Shown here piece by piece: positions 46,132 to 57,775 of a stretch of DNA of 64,000 nt. Source of the stretch: Sorex araneus (Eukaryota; Chordata; Mammalia; Eulipotyphla; Soricidae). The notes beneath the pieces are model-generated. The model searched no databases. It was given only the letters and a program-made list of their open reading frames with translations, and had not been told where the DNA came from. Location of the stretch: positions 9,819,928 through 9,883,927 of the forward strand of contig NC_073308.1 of NCBI RefSeq assembly GCF_027595985.1. The letters are read 5' to 3'. The stretch's first letter is position 1; each line of letters starts with the position of its first letter. Position numbers and translations under genes: made by a program.

Positions 46132-46429
46132 CAGGCAATTCTTTAACAGTGCCCTACAATTAATTCAGTTCAATTCCAACTATATCTATTCGGAGGTACA
46201 TCAGAACCCCGGGCTTGGCCCTTGAAGCACTGCCTTCCACTTTACATACAGCTGCAGGTCTGGGTGGTGCAGGTGCCCCTGACCACCTCACTTTAAGAGT
46301 TCTCCACGACCTTTCCTCAGAGAAATACTTTCATGTACTAGCTTATGGATTTGTTATAAAGAGATATATTTCAAGAAAAGTCAAATGAAGGAGATGCATA
46401 GGGCAAAATATGTGAGAAGGGCTTGGAGC

Positions 46430-46880
46430 TTCTGTGCCCTCTGCAGATTCGTGTTCTTCACAAATCTCCACATACTCACCAACCAGGAAGCTCTCTCAAC
46501 CTACCCTTTGGGATTTTATGGAGGATCCATACACAGGTGAGATTTATTGTCATTGGTGATTGATCTAACCTTCAGCGCCTCATCTCTCCCCGAGGTTAGG
46601 AGTTATGGGGCTGAAAGTTTTGATCCTCGAATCACAGGATTGGTTCTCCTGACAACAGGGCTTCCAAAGTTCCAAAGCCATTTCATTACCATAATTAAAA
46701 ATATTGTTGCTCTCCTTACTTTAGGGAATTCCAAAAGTCTTTGGCTTATGTTCCAGGAACAGTAAATTGGATTGCCACACAACTTCAGGCTATGGATAAA
46801 GGACGTTCCTGATGCTGGAGTAGCTCAGGGCAGATTGCCCATAAATATCTCCAGGACTCTTCAGTACATTTATTTCCATT
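46430..46880. repeat. Probable ancient mammalian interspersed repeat
   Basis: Phrases such as GGGATTTTATGGAGGATCC, GGGGCTGAAAGTTTTGATCC, CACAGGATTGGTTCTCCTG and GGAATTCCAAAAGTC resemble a repeat I know from several mammalian orders, though I cannot name the family with certainty. 46147-46430 before it and 46881-47126 after it are unidentified. Confidence 0.4.
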
Positions 46881-47126
46881 TTAGAGCAATATTTTTCTCT
46901 CTTTTATCTGTGAATCATGTTTCTCCAGGTGAACCAAATTATGTTCAATATGGCCACTTGGGTTTATGGTACTTGATAATTTTCCAAAATCAAATGTCCA
47001 GAGATCTATAGATAGTATGAATTTTATATTTCTTCACCCTTGAACTTTTATTACAGACTATTTTTGCTTTATGTCTTCTATTCCTTAGGAACAGATATTT
47101 CCTTTAGTTTTTACTTTTTTTTAAAT

Positions 47127-47286
47127 TTTGGGGCACACACAGTTGTGCTCAGGGCATACTCCTGACTTTATGCTCAGGGATCACTCCTAAAACTGCTAAG
47201 GAAATCATATGGGATATCAGGAATCAAACCCAGATTGGCAGCTTGCAACACAAGTGCTCTACCCACAGTACTAACACACCGACCAC
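47127..47286 (-). mobile_element. SINE type A, diverged
   Basis: Antisense: GGGGCACACACAGTTGTGCTC, GGGATCACTCCTAAAACTGC, AATCATATGGGATATCAGG and CTTGCAACACAAGTGCTCTACC. Confidence 0.88.
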
Positions 47287-47892
47287 AACAGATACTTCTG
47301 AAAAGCACAAGTCTGTGGTATTTTCCTGAACCAGTGCATATTTTAAGATGGTACAAGTTTTTGTCATGTGATAAAACAGAGTTGGACAATGCGGGGGGAG
47401 TGTTTGAGCAGTTTCAAATACTTACTTTTATAACCTGTTCCTGGCACATGTTAACTGGTGATGTATCCAACAGTGAAGTTGGATTTGAAGGGGGTTTCTT
47501 CCTTGTAAGATGTCAACCTACCAAGACAAGAGCCTCCAGGGACAGTGCAAACCACTGTCTTTATATGTGACTGCAAAGAGTTTCCCAAGTTGATCAGTAC
47601 TGTGTGGGGCAAGGACTTCTAGACATCAGAGATCACTGTTAGGCAGGGGCTCTGTGTTCCTTAGTGCACTCAAGAAAAGTCACCACTCAGCAGAACCCAC
47701 TTCTCATACTCTGTCCCTGGGGACAAGCTTAGCTCTACCCTAGTGCTGGCTCCATTCCTCGTAGCTCCACTCCATGCTGGTTCTGAACCCTGAGGCTGTA
47801 ATCAAGTGAGCCACTCTTTTTTGGCTATTGTTGAGGTAAAAGGAGAGAGGAGAGAAACCCCATGACAGCTGGGCAAATGTTGTGAACTGGAT
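47287..47892. other. Unique intergenic sequence
   Basis: Nothing recognised. Confidence 0.5.
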
Positions 47893-47908
47893 AAGAGCAT
47901 GTAACTTT

Positions 47909-48855
47909 GGGGATACCGGGGCAGTCCCAGCCGGGGCCGGTGCTCGGCTCCGGCCGAGTTTCGGCCCGGGTGCCCATGCCTCTGCACAGCCGGTGGATGT
48001 GGAATGAGCGGGAACCAGAGACAGCTTTAGGATTTGGGGTTCCAGCAAGTGCTTGCACCCATGTATGGAGACTGTGAACTAAGCTTTTGCCCCATGCCGG
48101 CTAACGGAGGAAATATCCTTCCTTCTTGGTCTCTCTCCCCTCCGGGAGAAGGCGTGGTGTCCGACATTTTGTGGGTCCTTTGAGAAGGTATGAACTTTTG
48201 GTGCGGGGGAAAAAAAAATGTGCTTTGAACTTGAAACAGCCACGGGATACCGGGGCAGTCCCAGCCAGGGCCGGTGCTCGGCTCCGGCCGAGTTTCGGCC
48301 CGGGTGCCCATTCCTCTGCACAGCAAGTGCTTGCACCCATGTATGGAGACTGTGAACTAAGCTTTTGCTACATGCTGTTCCAGGAAGGGAAATGATTCAT
48401 TTTCCAACTTAAATCTCCGAGGACTTAATTACTATAATAAAGAAATTGTAAACCGCTACTGCAGCCGCGCAACATTTTATCTCTTCATTCTCATCAGTGG
48501 AAAACTTATTATCAAATATTTCCTTGTTAATAGAGCTGTATTCTTGGGGGATAAATTCCAACAAAAATTGTGAGTCTGTTTTGAAATTCTAACAACAATA
48601 GTGAGTTGTGTATTGAAATCTGGAATGTAATCAAGGTAAAGAGAAAAGGAAGTGAAATTATCACTCACGCACTGGGGGGGGTTGGGGGTGAGGTGTGGGA
48701 TGTATACTGCTTTTTTTGTTTTGTTTTTGTTTTTATTGGTGGTGGAATATGGGCACTGGTGAAGGGATGGGTGTTTGAGCATTGTATAACTGAGATATAA
48801 GCCTGAGAACTTTGTAACTTTCCACTTGGTGATTCAATAAAATAAATTAAAAAAA
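47909..48855 (+). mobile_element. Composite L1-tailed retrotransposon, copy 3
   Basis: A 947-bp insertion flanked by a perfect 16-bp duplication AAGAGCATGTAACTTT (47893-47908 and 48856-48871). A 334-bp module is tandemly repeated: GGATACCGGGGCAGTCCCAG starts at 47911 and at 48245, and both units continue with CGGCCGAGTTTCGGCCCGGG and GAGACTGTGAACTAAGCTTT. The second unit is cut short and joins the shared 3' part (GTAAACCGCTACTGCAGCCG, GGAATGTAATCAAGGTAAAG, GGTGGTGGAATATGGGCACTG, GATTCAATAAAATAAATT). It has no coding capacity. Confidence 0.9.
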
Positions 48856-48871
48856 AGAGCATGTAACTTTC

Positions 48872-49496
48872 ATTCATGTTCATGATAAATCACAGGATGA
48901 CTGACAGAGTGACAAAACTAGGAAACATCCTGTTTTCGAGAAGCAGAGGTTAGAATCTGCATGTGTGAGCAAGGTGATTAATTAGAAACTCCCACATAAC
49001 TGTCTAGGCGTCACTGTCAGAATACCCAGGCCCATTTGGTCTGAGAAAATGGCAAGTAAATACAGGGATAAATAAAAAGAGGTTCTTCTAACTCAAGTAA
49101 TTCTCCTTCTTGCATGGTCTGACTAAGGCTCAGCTTTTAAGGTTCCTTCCATGGCTGTCTTGTTCTGGCTTCACTCTTCCTCTTACCTTATCTCTTCTAC
49201 TCAGGCCTGCCACTGTGGGCTCCCAGGACACAGTAGTCAGCAGTTCTGTGCATATCCTCTCTTTGTTGAGCTTCCTGAGAATTGCTTTACACCAGTTTCT
49301 GGAATTCTTCTGGGAATCGAGGAAGGTCCTAATTGACTTGGTCTGAGATGCACCAGTATGGAGATTAGAGGGAGCTCAAAGAGGAATCTGAAAATAAGGA
49401 GACAGGTCTTGAGCACAAAAAGAAACTGAAGATCCCAGACTCTAGTCTCCACAGCAAAGTGCCTGTTAGGATCCGTCAGATCATGCCTGGTGCTTT
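48872..49496. other. Unique intergenic sequence
   Basis: Nothing recognised. Confidence 0.5.
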
Positions 49497-49697
49497 ATAG
49501 CTCCCCGTGGCGTATTCGATATACGCCAAATACAGTAACAATAACAGGTCTCATTTTCTTGACCTTAAAGAGCCTCCAATCATTGGAAAAGACAAGGAGA
49601 GGCTGCTAAACTCTCAGGGCTGGGATGAGTGGAGACGTTACTGGTGCCCACTTGAGCAAATTGATGAACAATGGGATAACAGTGACAATGACAGTGT
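49497..49697 (+). mobile_element. SINE type B, long body, 5'-truncated
   Basis: Starts inside the body (CTCCCCGTGGCGTATTCGAT) and carries the long-form block (AAGAGCCTCCAATCATTGG, GAGAGGCTGCTAAACTCTC), then GAGACGTTACTGGTGCCC and the usual 3' end. Confidence 0.9.
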
Positions 49698-49879
49698 AGC
49701 TCCATGTATACATACCTATATACATATAGGTATATATAAGTATTAAGATGCTTAGATCCAATATTTCTCCTCCAACTTAACTTTTTTATTGAGATAAACA
49801 CATTTTTAATAATACTGTAATCTAATACCCTAAATATTCAAATTATTGTTATGAAGTGGGATATTTTACTGTTTGTATT

Positions 49880-51085
49880 ATTATTTCTTTTATTAGTGAA
49901 TCACCGTGAGATAAAGTTACAGACTTACAAATTTTCATGCTTGCGTTTCAGTCATACAATGATCGAGTACCTATTCCTCCACCAGTGCCCATTTTCCACC
50001 ACCAATGGTCCCAGCATCCCTTCCACCACCCCCACCCTGTACTCTTCACTCCACCCCTCCTCTATGGCAGGGCATTCCCTTTTGCTCTCTCTCTCTCCTT
50101 TTGGGTGTTGTGGTTTGCTACAAAGGTATTAAGTAAGCATCATATTCAGTCTATAGTCTATTTTCAGCCCATATCTTCCATCTCTAGTGGGCCCGCCTAG
50201 CACCCTTTACTTGGTGATCACTTCTTTACCAGAGCTGCTTCTTTACCTGGCATGTGAGGCCAGCTTCCAAGCTGTGGAGTAATCCTCCTGGTACTTATCT
50301 CTACTATTCTTGGATGTTAGTCTCCCAGTCTGTTACTTTATATTCCACAAATGAATGTAATCTTTCTATGTCTGTCCCTCTCTTTCTGACTCATTTCACT
50401 TAACATGATACTTTCCATGTTGATCCACCTATATAGGTGGATATGCAAATTTCATGACTTCATCTTTTCTAACAGCTACATAGTATTCCATTGTATAGAT
50501 GTACCAAAGTTTCTTTAACCAGTCATCAGTTTCAGGCACTTGGGTTTTTTCCAGATTCTGACTATTGTAAACAGTGCTACAATGAACATATAGGTGCAGA
50601 TGTCACTTTTACTATACTTTTTTGCATCTCCGGGATATATTCCCAGAAGTGGTATTGCTGGGTCAAATGGGAGTTCAATTTCTAATTTTTTTTCCTTTTA
50701 GGTCACAGCCAGCAATGCACAGGGCTTACACCTGGCTCTACACTCAGAAATTACCCCTGGTGGTGCTCAGGGGACCATATAGGATGCTAGGAATTGAACC
50801 CAGGTCAGCCGCATGCAAGGCAAACGCCCTACCCGCTGTGCTATCACTCCAGCCCCTCAATTTCTAATTTTTTGAGAAACGTCTGTACTGTTTTCCAAAA
50901 GGGCTGAACCAGTTGGCATTCCCACCAACAGTGAAGGAGAGTCCTTTTCTCCCCACGTCCGTGCCAACACCAGTTGCTTTTGATCTTTTGGATGTGTGCC
51001 AGTCTCTGTGGTGTGAGATGGTATCTCATTGTTGTTTTGATCTGCATCTCCCTGATGATTAGTGATGAGAAGCATTTTTCAGGAT
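49880..51085 (-). mobile_element. L1 3' end with a nested SINE
   Basis: Antisense L1: AGTGAATCACCGTGAGATAA, CCACCAGTGCCCATTTTCCACC, AGCTACATAGTATTCCATTG, CCGGGATATATTCCCAG, then after the SINE GCATTCCCACCAACAGTG and GTATCTCATTGTTGTTTTG. It covers the 3' UTR and ORF2 end, and is 5' truncated near 51085. Confidence 0.93.
50692..50856 (-). mobile_element. SINE type A nested in L1
   Basis: Antisense near-consensus copy (GGTCACAGCCAGCAATGCAC, CCATATAGGATGCTAGG, GAACCCAGGTCAGCC, TGCTATCACTCCAGCCCC). A 17-bp duplication, TCAATTTCTAATTTTTT, lies at 50675-50691 and 50857-50873. Confidence 0.96.
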
Positions 51086-51708
51086 AAAATTTCTATGCAA
51101 CCCTCATAGCGTTGATTGCAACTTCCACATACCATACAGATTACTTTGGGATACTTCCCAGTATTTACCCTGTAGATCTTGGGGACGTAGTATCTGAATG
51201 GGCCACACAAACAATCATGGGACTTTGGGAACAAACTCAAATAAGAATCTGTTGAAATGCCTTTTACTTTTTTCCCTTTGACTATAGCAAAGAATATTTT
51301 CTTAAGTTAGTTTAAGAATAGTTTCTTAAGTTATTTTCATATGTTCTAAAAAGTAAGAGAGAGGAATGTCTTCTGGGATACAAAGATTTCTTTGTTTTAT
51401 ATTGAATTCCTCTTCTTTAGAAAACTTACTTTTTTCACTAAAATTATATTTTTCAGTCCTAAACCTAAAACCACTAGAGGATAAAAAGAAACCCTAGGCT
51501 ACTCATATTATGGAGGAAGAAAATGTGAAAAAGAATTTAATGCTTGTACACAATGATGCAATGCAGTCAGTTTAATCAAGGTACAAGGGAATTGTAAGTA
51601 CCAAGATGAATTTCAGTCCAGACCCTGTGTGTGGCCATATTCAGAATTTCTAGACTGATTAAAAACAGTGAGTAGGATGTTCCCATCTCTCAATGGTCAT
51701 CTCTCTTA
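51086..51708. other. Unique A/T-rich sequence
   Basis: Nothing recognised. Confidence 0.5.
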
Positions 51709-51722
51709 GAGAAATCATTTTT

Positions 51723-53149
51723 TTTTTAATTTTTTATTGAATCACCAAGTGGAGGGTTACATAGTTCTCAGGATTATGTCAGTTATATAATACTCAAACA
51801 CCCTTCCCTTCACCAGTGTCCATCTTCCATCACCAACCCCCCCAGTATATCTGCCTCCCCCTCCCACCTCCCCAGTCCCCACCCTTGTACGTGATAAGTT
51901 TCACTTCATTTACGCTTATCTCGATTACATTCCATGTTTCAACACACAACTCACTACCGATGCTGGGGTTTCCCCCCAAAAAGAAAAAGACAGTCCTATT
52001 GCCAAGGAGGCAATTGATAGTTCTCCATTGCTAAGAATATAGAGATATTAAGTCCCGCTGTTTGTTACATAACTTTTCTTTTTCCCCCTTGCCCCGCGCC
52101 ACCGAGTTCACGCCTGTTTAGTAATCACCACGCTGTCTGACAAAGGGAAAAAAAAACCGAAGAGGATGGTTATTTCCCGTCATCAGCCGGCATGGGGCTC
52201 TGGCTTAGTTGATAGTCTAGTAGAGTGTCTGCAAGCAGTTTCTGGAACCAAAAATCTTGCGCTGGTATCGGCTCCGGCTCGAGATTCCACCAGCGTCCCG
52301 CTGTTCCATGTACATAACTTTCCCCTTTATATCCCATTCCCACGCCACCAGGTCTGTTGCTTAATGGACATCACACTATGTTTGACACCACGCTGCGTTT
52401 CTTCCCGAGATAGGATATTTCTTCTCAGCCGGCTTGGGGATATAGCTTAGTTCAGTCTAGAGAGATGGCTACCACTTTGATTGCCTTCAATATTTCAACA
52501 AAAGACTTACTATTCTTGTTAGGATCTCCCACAAAAGTCCAACCCATTAAGAAGGAACCATTACATATTGCTGATACTAAAATGACATTAGGTCGCGCGG
52601 CCGCAGTAGCGGCCGCGTGGTTTTGGGTTTCTGTATAAAGACCAGGGAAAATTCTGCCTGAAATTCTATCACTACAATCTTTTACCCTTTTATGGAGCTC
52701 ATAAGATGGGAAAACCTAGAGAAATATCGGGCCCCCTGCACTGGCGGAAGTGGGAAAGCTCCCTTGTCCTCCTCAGTCATACTGGGGCTGCAGGCGCGGC
52801 GAAGTGGGGAAGTGGGGAAGCCCACGTGGCTGCACTCTCTTTAAGTGTCCGATGTGGGCGGAGACCGGTACTTCCCCGCCCTCGATCTCCCGCCAGCCGC
52901 GCCGCGCATTTGGGTGCGTCTCTCCATTTTGTGCTCAGAGAAGTGGGGTGGAGGCCATGCTGTGCTCAGAAGTTGAAGGAGAGAGAGAGAGAGAGAGAGA
53001 GAAAAAGAGAGAAACGCCGGGCCCCCGCACGGGGGGCCTGGCGGAACGCTCAAATCACATACTGCAGGTTGCTGGTGGGCTGCTGGTGTCCGAAGCAGCT
53101 CCGTCTTCTTCCTCCGTCATACTCGGGCTGCGGGCGGGGCGAAGTGGGG
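51723..53149 (-). mobile_element. Composite L1-tailed retrotransposon, copy 4 (longest)
   Basis: A 1427-bp antisense insertion between copies of GAGAAATCATTTTT (51709-51722 and from 53150). Read on its own strand it starts with a GC-rich module (CCACTTCGCCCCGCCCGCAG, GAGTATGACGGAGGAAGAAG) that recurs in altered form about 300 bp later. Next come TAAAAGATTGTAGTGATAG and CCACGCGGCCGC, then two copies of the GACTGAACTAAGC / CCGGCTGA / GGTGGCGTGGG module. It ends with the shared 3' end, GATTCAATAAAAAATT and an A tail. It includes a (GA)n patch at 52978-53010. It has no ORF of its own; the 226-codon antisense frame is chance. Confidence 0.9.
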
Positions 53150-53165
53150 GAGAAATCATTTTTAA

Positions 53166-53860
53166 ATTATCATATTTTCAATGATAGGATGATAGTACAA
53201 TTCCTGGCACAGAGAGGACAGCAGATGGATTTTGGGATAAATGCGTGTGAAATAGCACACACACCACACCGTACCTTTCAGTACTTGCTGCTCCCAATAC
53301 CTATATTATGCTTATTTTTCCACTGGTTTCTTGTCTATCTGCTGAGTTGTGCTAGTTTTTATCTTGTTGCCTCTAAAGAAGTTTAACTCCTGAGTGAAGA
53401 GTCGGCTTTGCTCCTATGGGCTGTCCGCGACTTGCATACTGTCTTCCAAATGGGGCCCTTGCTGACACGTGGACCAAAGAACAAAGTGTTGAAGGTCTTG
53501 TCCTGCTATGAATCACACTCACCTTTGAGCTGTGTCTGCTGTATGATCGTCATGTCATTCTGACTCCCCATCAGCCTTTCACTCCTTGGATACAATAGTC
53601 GTGCCTTTATGGCTACTGATTCTCTGTCATCCTTTCCCTCCTTTGAACTCATACCTGTTCCTCAGCAGCAGTCAGAGAAGACTTTGAGACAATTGCATAG
53701 GGCCTTTGGAAATACACTTTTTATTAAAGATAAGAAGGATCTTATTTCCCCTAATGGTACAGTGAGAAAGAAAGCTATGGTTGTCACTACTTGCATCCCC
53801 TTCTCCATCTCTAGAGAGGAATTGCTTAGAGAGAAAATATTATGCTAATCATTTTATTTT
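53166..53860. other. Unique intergenic sequence
   Basis: Nothing recognised. The open frame at 53609-53848 has no features. Confidence 0.45.
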
Positions 53861-54065
53861 GTTTTTATTATTTTCACTGACTCACTGGAAATCACAAAGT
53901 AACCAAGTTATTCATGAGGCATACAATGTTCCAACACCAGTCCTTCAGCAGCTTCTACTTCCCTCCACCAAGGTCCCAGTTACTTCTACCCCCCAGCCTA
54001 ACTTTATGGAAGGAACTTTATGTCTCCTTTATTTTAAATGGTGGCCTCTCCAGTCATGAGGAGGA
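53861..54065 (-). mobile_element. Old L1 3' end fragment
   Basis: Antisense: T-rich start, CACTGGAAATCACAAAGTAAC, CATACAATGTTCCAACACC and CTTCCCTCCACCAAGGTCCC. Confidence 0.55.
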
Positions 54066-54285
54066 ATCACTATGAAAAAGGAGTGGGTCATCAATCATAA
54101 AACCATGGGCTGGGAACTTAAGCAACAATTTATTTCCTCATAGTTGTGAAGATATCCAACATTAAGGTGCCTCAAGTTTGATAGCTCCTGACAGCCCTCT
54201 CTGTGGCTCATTGGCTGACCTCTCTTGCTGTCTTCATAGACCTTGCCTCTGTGTGACTCTTCTTACATATAAGGGCACCAGTTTT

Positions 54286-54685
54286 TTTTTTTAATTTTTA
54301 TTGAATCACCATGTGGAAAGTTACAAAGTTCTCAGGTTTATGTCTCAGTTATACAATATTCAAACACCCATCCATTCACCAGTGCCCATATTCCACCACC
54401 AGAAACCCCAGTATACCCCCTCCCCCGCCCCCCATCCCCGACTGTATAACTGATGAATTTCACTTCATTTTCTCTTTACCTTGATTACGTTCCATATTTC
54501 AACACAAAACTCACTATTATTGTTCGAGTTTCCCACCAAGAAAGACAGCCCTACTACCAAGGAAGCATTTGATAATTAATTTTCCATTAAAAGATTGTAT
54601 GTTTTCAGATTTTAGAAAAGGTCGCTAATGTGGCCGCGTGATTCGGAGTTGTCCCAGTCCCGAGTCCCGGAGCCGTGTTAGTTGC
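54286..54685 (-). mobile_element. Composite L1-tailed retrotransposon, copy 5 (5'-truncated)
   Basis: A 400-bp antisense copy of the shared 3' part, including the GCGGCCACATTAGCGACC block. It is bounded by a perfect 16-bp duplication, TAAGGGCACCAGTTTT, at 54270-54285 and 54686-54701. It has the same AATAAA and A-rich tail as the others. Confidence 0.92.
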
Positions 54686-54701
54686 TAAGGGCACCAGTTT
54701 T

Positions 54702-56578
54702 ATTGGTTAAGTGCCCACTCTCATGACTTCATTTAAAGACGTTCTTCACAAACACAGCAACATCAACGATTTACCTGATGGATTTTGGGGGAAGTAGTTT
54801 AGTAGTAAACTTGGTCAGTAATCAAGTTTACTATACAAAGTGTTCTAGTTGAACCCAGGAGAGACGACTGAGGGGAAGGTAATTTACTCCTAGAAGAAGA
54901 GAGGGAAAATAATTTCAACAGAGGAACCATGAGTGTTGAAACAAAAAGATGACCTAGAGTGTAGGACAGCAACTGAGATGAGTGAAACTAGGGTGATAGG
55001 AAGGCTATCATTCCACCTGTAGGGTTTGAACAAGCAATGGCTGCAGAGAAACTTCTCAGGTGCCTCAGCCAGAGCATTTTCCTGTCCAGCTTCTGGAAGC
55101 AGCACAGCACAAGGAGGAGAGCCGGCAGGACACTGGCTCCCAGCAATGCACTGGATGGGAGCATTGATTTTTAATAGCTTGTCAAAGAAGTTGCAAAACA
55201 CAGTGTACTTGTGAGAATCCTGGCTTCTCCTATCTTCCCATTTTTGTAAACAAAGGAACTGCCAAGATGGAAACTCTCTCTCCATGTCCTTCCTTCAAAG
55301 GAAGATAATGTGGACTATCCATCATTTTTATTTCAGCATGGTGAACAGTCACACAAGGCTGACACTCCTTTCACCACTGGCTCATGCACTTTTGTCCCCA
55401 TCAACAATTGGGTCTGGCATCTAGTAATGTTTATTTCAACTTTGTGATTAAAGAAGAATGTTAAGTGTGCAACTCAACTCAATTCCAAACGTTGGAAAGA
55501 TCTAGGACAAAGTAACCCCTTGAGAAATTTATAAGGACAAATATCCCACACATTTACAAATAACAAACTTGGAAATAACAGATCATCTTCATTTGGGACA
55601 TAAGCATTTTTCAAAGACAATTATTTTTAACGAGGATCCTTTGAAAATCAACAAAAAGAGGTCAATTGTAATAACAATTTCAGAGTAACCATTAGAAACC
55701 AACCAAAGAAAAACATCTGGAGGTGACAAATATGTTGATGTGTCAACCTGTATGAGGATCATTTCATTAGTTACTGATGAGTAAATTTTAAAAAATGCAA
55801 CCCCTACAGATCTCCTTGTGGAGTTGTTTGTGACAAAATATAAAATTTTAGTAGTGTTTGTTGCCTATCTGATATTCCCAGTCTCCTTTAACTGCAACAA
55901 CCCTTCTAACACTGCTGATAAGAAAGCAGCAAGTCAGGCACTGAATTCTGTCTACCACTCGTTGGTTACCTATTCTGCCTCAGTGTCTGAGTCTCAGAGT
56001 TAGGACGTCCAAATGAGAAGGAAAGCCATAGGGAAATAGGATTTGTTCTGTTTCAGCTATTCTCACATCGCATCTACTCAAGTTAGAACTGCTTTGGTCT
56101 TGAGGAGATACTGCATCTGCCAGATACAGACTTACGCAGGAAAGAAGAACAAAGCTGGTCCACTACCCTGAAACCCTTCAGGTTTTTCCCAGAAAGGTAG
56201 TCATGAGGCAGATGTCCAAGGATTCACTTAGCTCTCCAGTTGCAGGATCTAGCATTGAGTCACTTCAGGCCAAAGGCTGATTATGCTGGAGAGAAACCCA
56301 ACATACTATTTCCTATCTTGAGCTATTCCTCCTAAGTCTAGGGTTAGTGGTTCTGGAGCCCAGGTTGGAATCTTTCTCTTGCTGCCTAAGAGGAGCACAG
56401 TCTGGTGCTCTACATCCAAGCTCACATTGGGCATCCTTGTTCTGTACAGTGAACTGGACTTTTTAAACCTTTCCCACTCATAGGGAGGGGGATGATGATG
56501 GGTCAGAGTTTCGATTGTGGTGGATGTTATAACTTCGTATATCTAATACCATCACTTCAATACTATTGCAACCATGTT
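54702..56578. other. Unique intergenic sequence (1.9 kb)
   Basis: No repeat or gene recognised. The open frame at 54890-55285 on the minus strand has no family features or splice context. Confidence 0.5.
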
Positions 56579-56587
56579 ACCAAAATC

Positions 56588-56842
56588 TTCACTGTCACTG
56601 GTATCACTGCCATCCCGTTGCTCATCGATTTTGCTCGAGGGGCACCGGTAACATCTCCATTGTGAGACTTGTTGTTACTGTTTTTGGCATATCGAATAAG
56701 CCATGGGTAGCTTACCAGCCTGTGCCCTGCGGGCAAGATACTCTCGGTAGCTTCCCAGTATCTCTGAAAGGGGCAGAGGAATCGAACCCGGTCGGCCATG
56801 TGCAAGGCGAACACCCTACCCGCTGTGCTATTGCTCCAGCCC
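56588..56842 (-). mobile_element. SINE type B, full length
   Basis: Antisense: CATCCCGTTGCTCATCGATT, GTTACTGTTTTTGGCATATCG, GTAGCTTCCCAGTATCTC, and the tRNA head with a B-box complement (GGAATCGAACCCGG) at the right. A 9-bp duplication, ACCAAAATC, lies at 56579-56587 and 56843-56851. Confidence 0.95.
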
Positions 56843-56851
56843 ACCAAAATC

Positions 56852-57745
56852 CAAAATCATAATGAAAATAAATAAAATGCATTTCAAACCCTTATGTTCA
56901 GATATGGGACCCTACATGAAGTGGTGTAAAGCTAGGTTGTAAAGCATATTACATGTTATAAAAATTTTAGATAGATATTTTTTGCCCATTCAATTTTAGA
57001 AGTGTTAAGAAGCTCCTTTATTGATATTAAAATTATAAATAACTTTGAATTAGGGAGGTAAGTAGGTGTTATAGAAAATGGATTGTGGAAAATGAATCCT
57101 GGGACCTTTAAGGGATTTGCTTGCCAAGTTAACAAAGGACCTACATAAACTGTGAGGAAACAGTGAACTTTCTGGTAAGGAGAGGTGGAGAGGACTCATG
57201 AAAGTAGAGAGAAAGTTCAAATACCTGGCTGTGGTTTGGAAAGAGGCTGTGACCTGGAGGCTTGTCTGACTTTCAACATGATTTTGTTTGTGGTATTTCA
57301 AGTGCAGACTTCCAGGCATCGCTTCCTTCATGAAGCCATATCTCATAAAGCAGTCACATGCTCATGGCTGATACTGAACCGCAGGGAGAAGATAGGAAGC
57401 AACACAGGAGCAGTCTATAGGTTCTTGGAGTCCCGAGGTTCTTGGAGAAGCAAGAGTGAATGGGGCTTCCCACTGAATGTGAAGTATTGGGTGTGATCCA
57501 TTTGCATTGTAGTACCCAAGAATTGTCGCTCCTCCGAGTGGTGGAATTTAGAGAAATTCAGTGAATTGATGTCTTGGAGTTGTACATAAGACCATGGCCA
57601 TTTTATTTACTGTGTGAATGATTCAGATTTTGGAAGGATCAGACCCAATGCTTTCCAGCAGATGTTTTGGAAAGGCAATGAAACACATGGTTTATCTCCA
57701 GCCTGCTCCAACTGTAGTGCTGAGACCCGTAGCCTGTACTCTTCG
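56852..57745. other. Unique intergenic sequence
   Basis: Nothing recognised. Confidence 0.5.
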
Positions 57746-57775
57746 CCCCCCCCCCCCCCCCCCACACACACACAC
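57746..57775. repeat. Poly-C (18) followed by (AC)n
   Basis: A run of about 18 C followed by about six AC units. The complementary strand has a long G run. Confidence 0.97.

Noticed and set aside
51723-53149. Composite family as LTR retrotransposon
   Set aside because: Target duplications are 14-17 bp, the 3' end has an A tail and copies are 5' truncated. All of this points to L1-type integration.
52706-53386. A 226-codon open frame on the + strand
   Set aside because: It reads antisense through the GC-rich 5' part of composite copy 4 and out across its target duplication into unique DNA, so it cannot be an old conserved gene.
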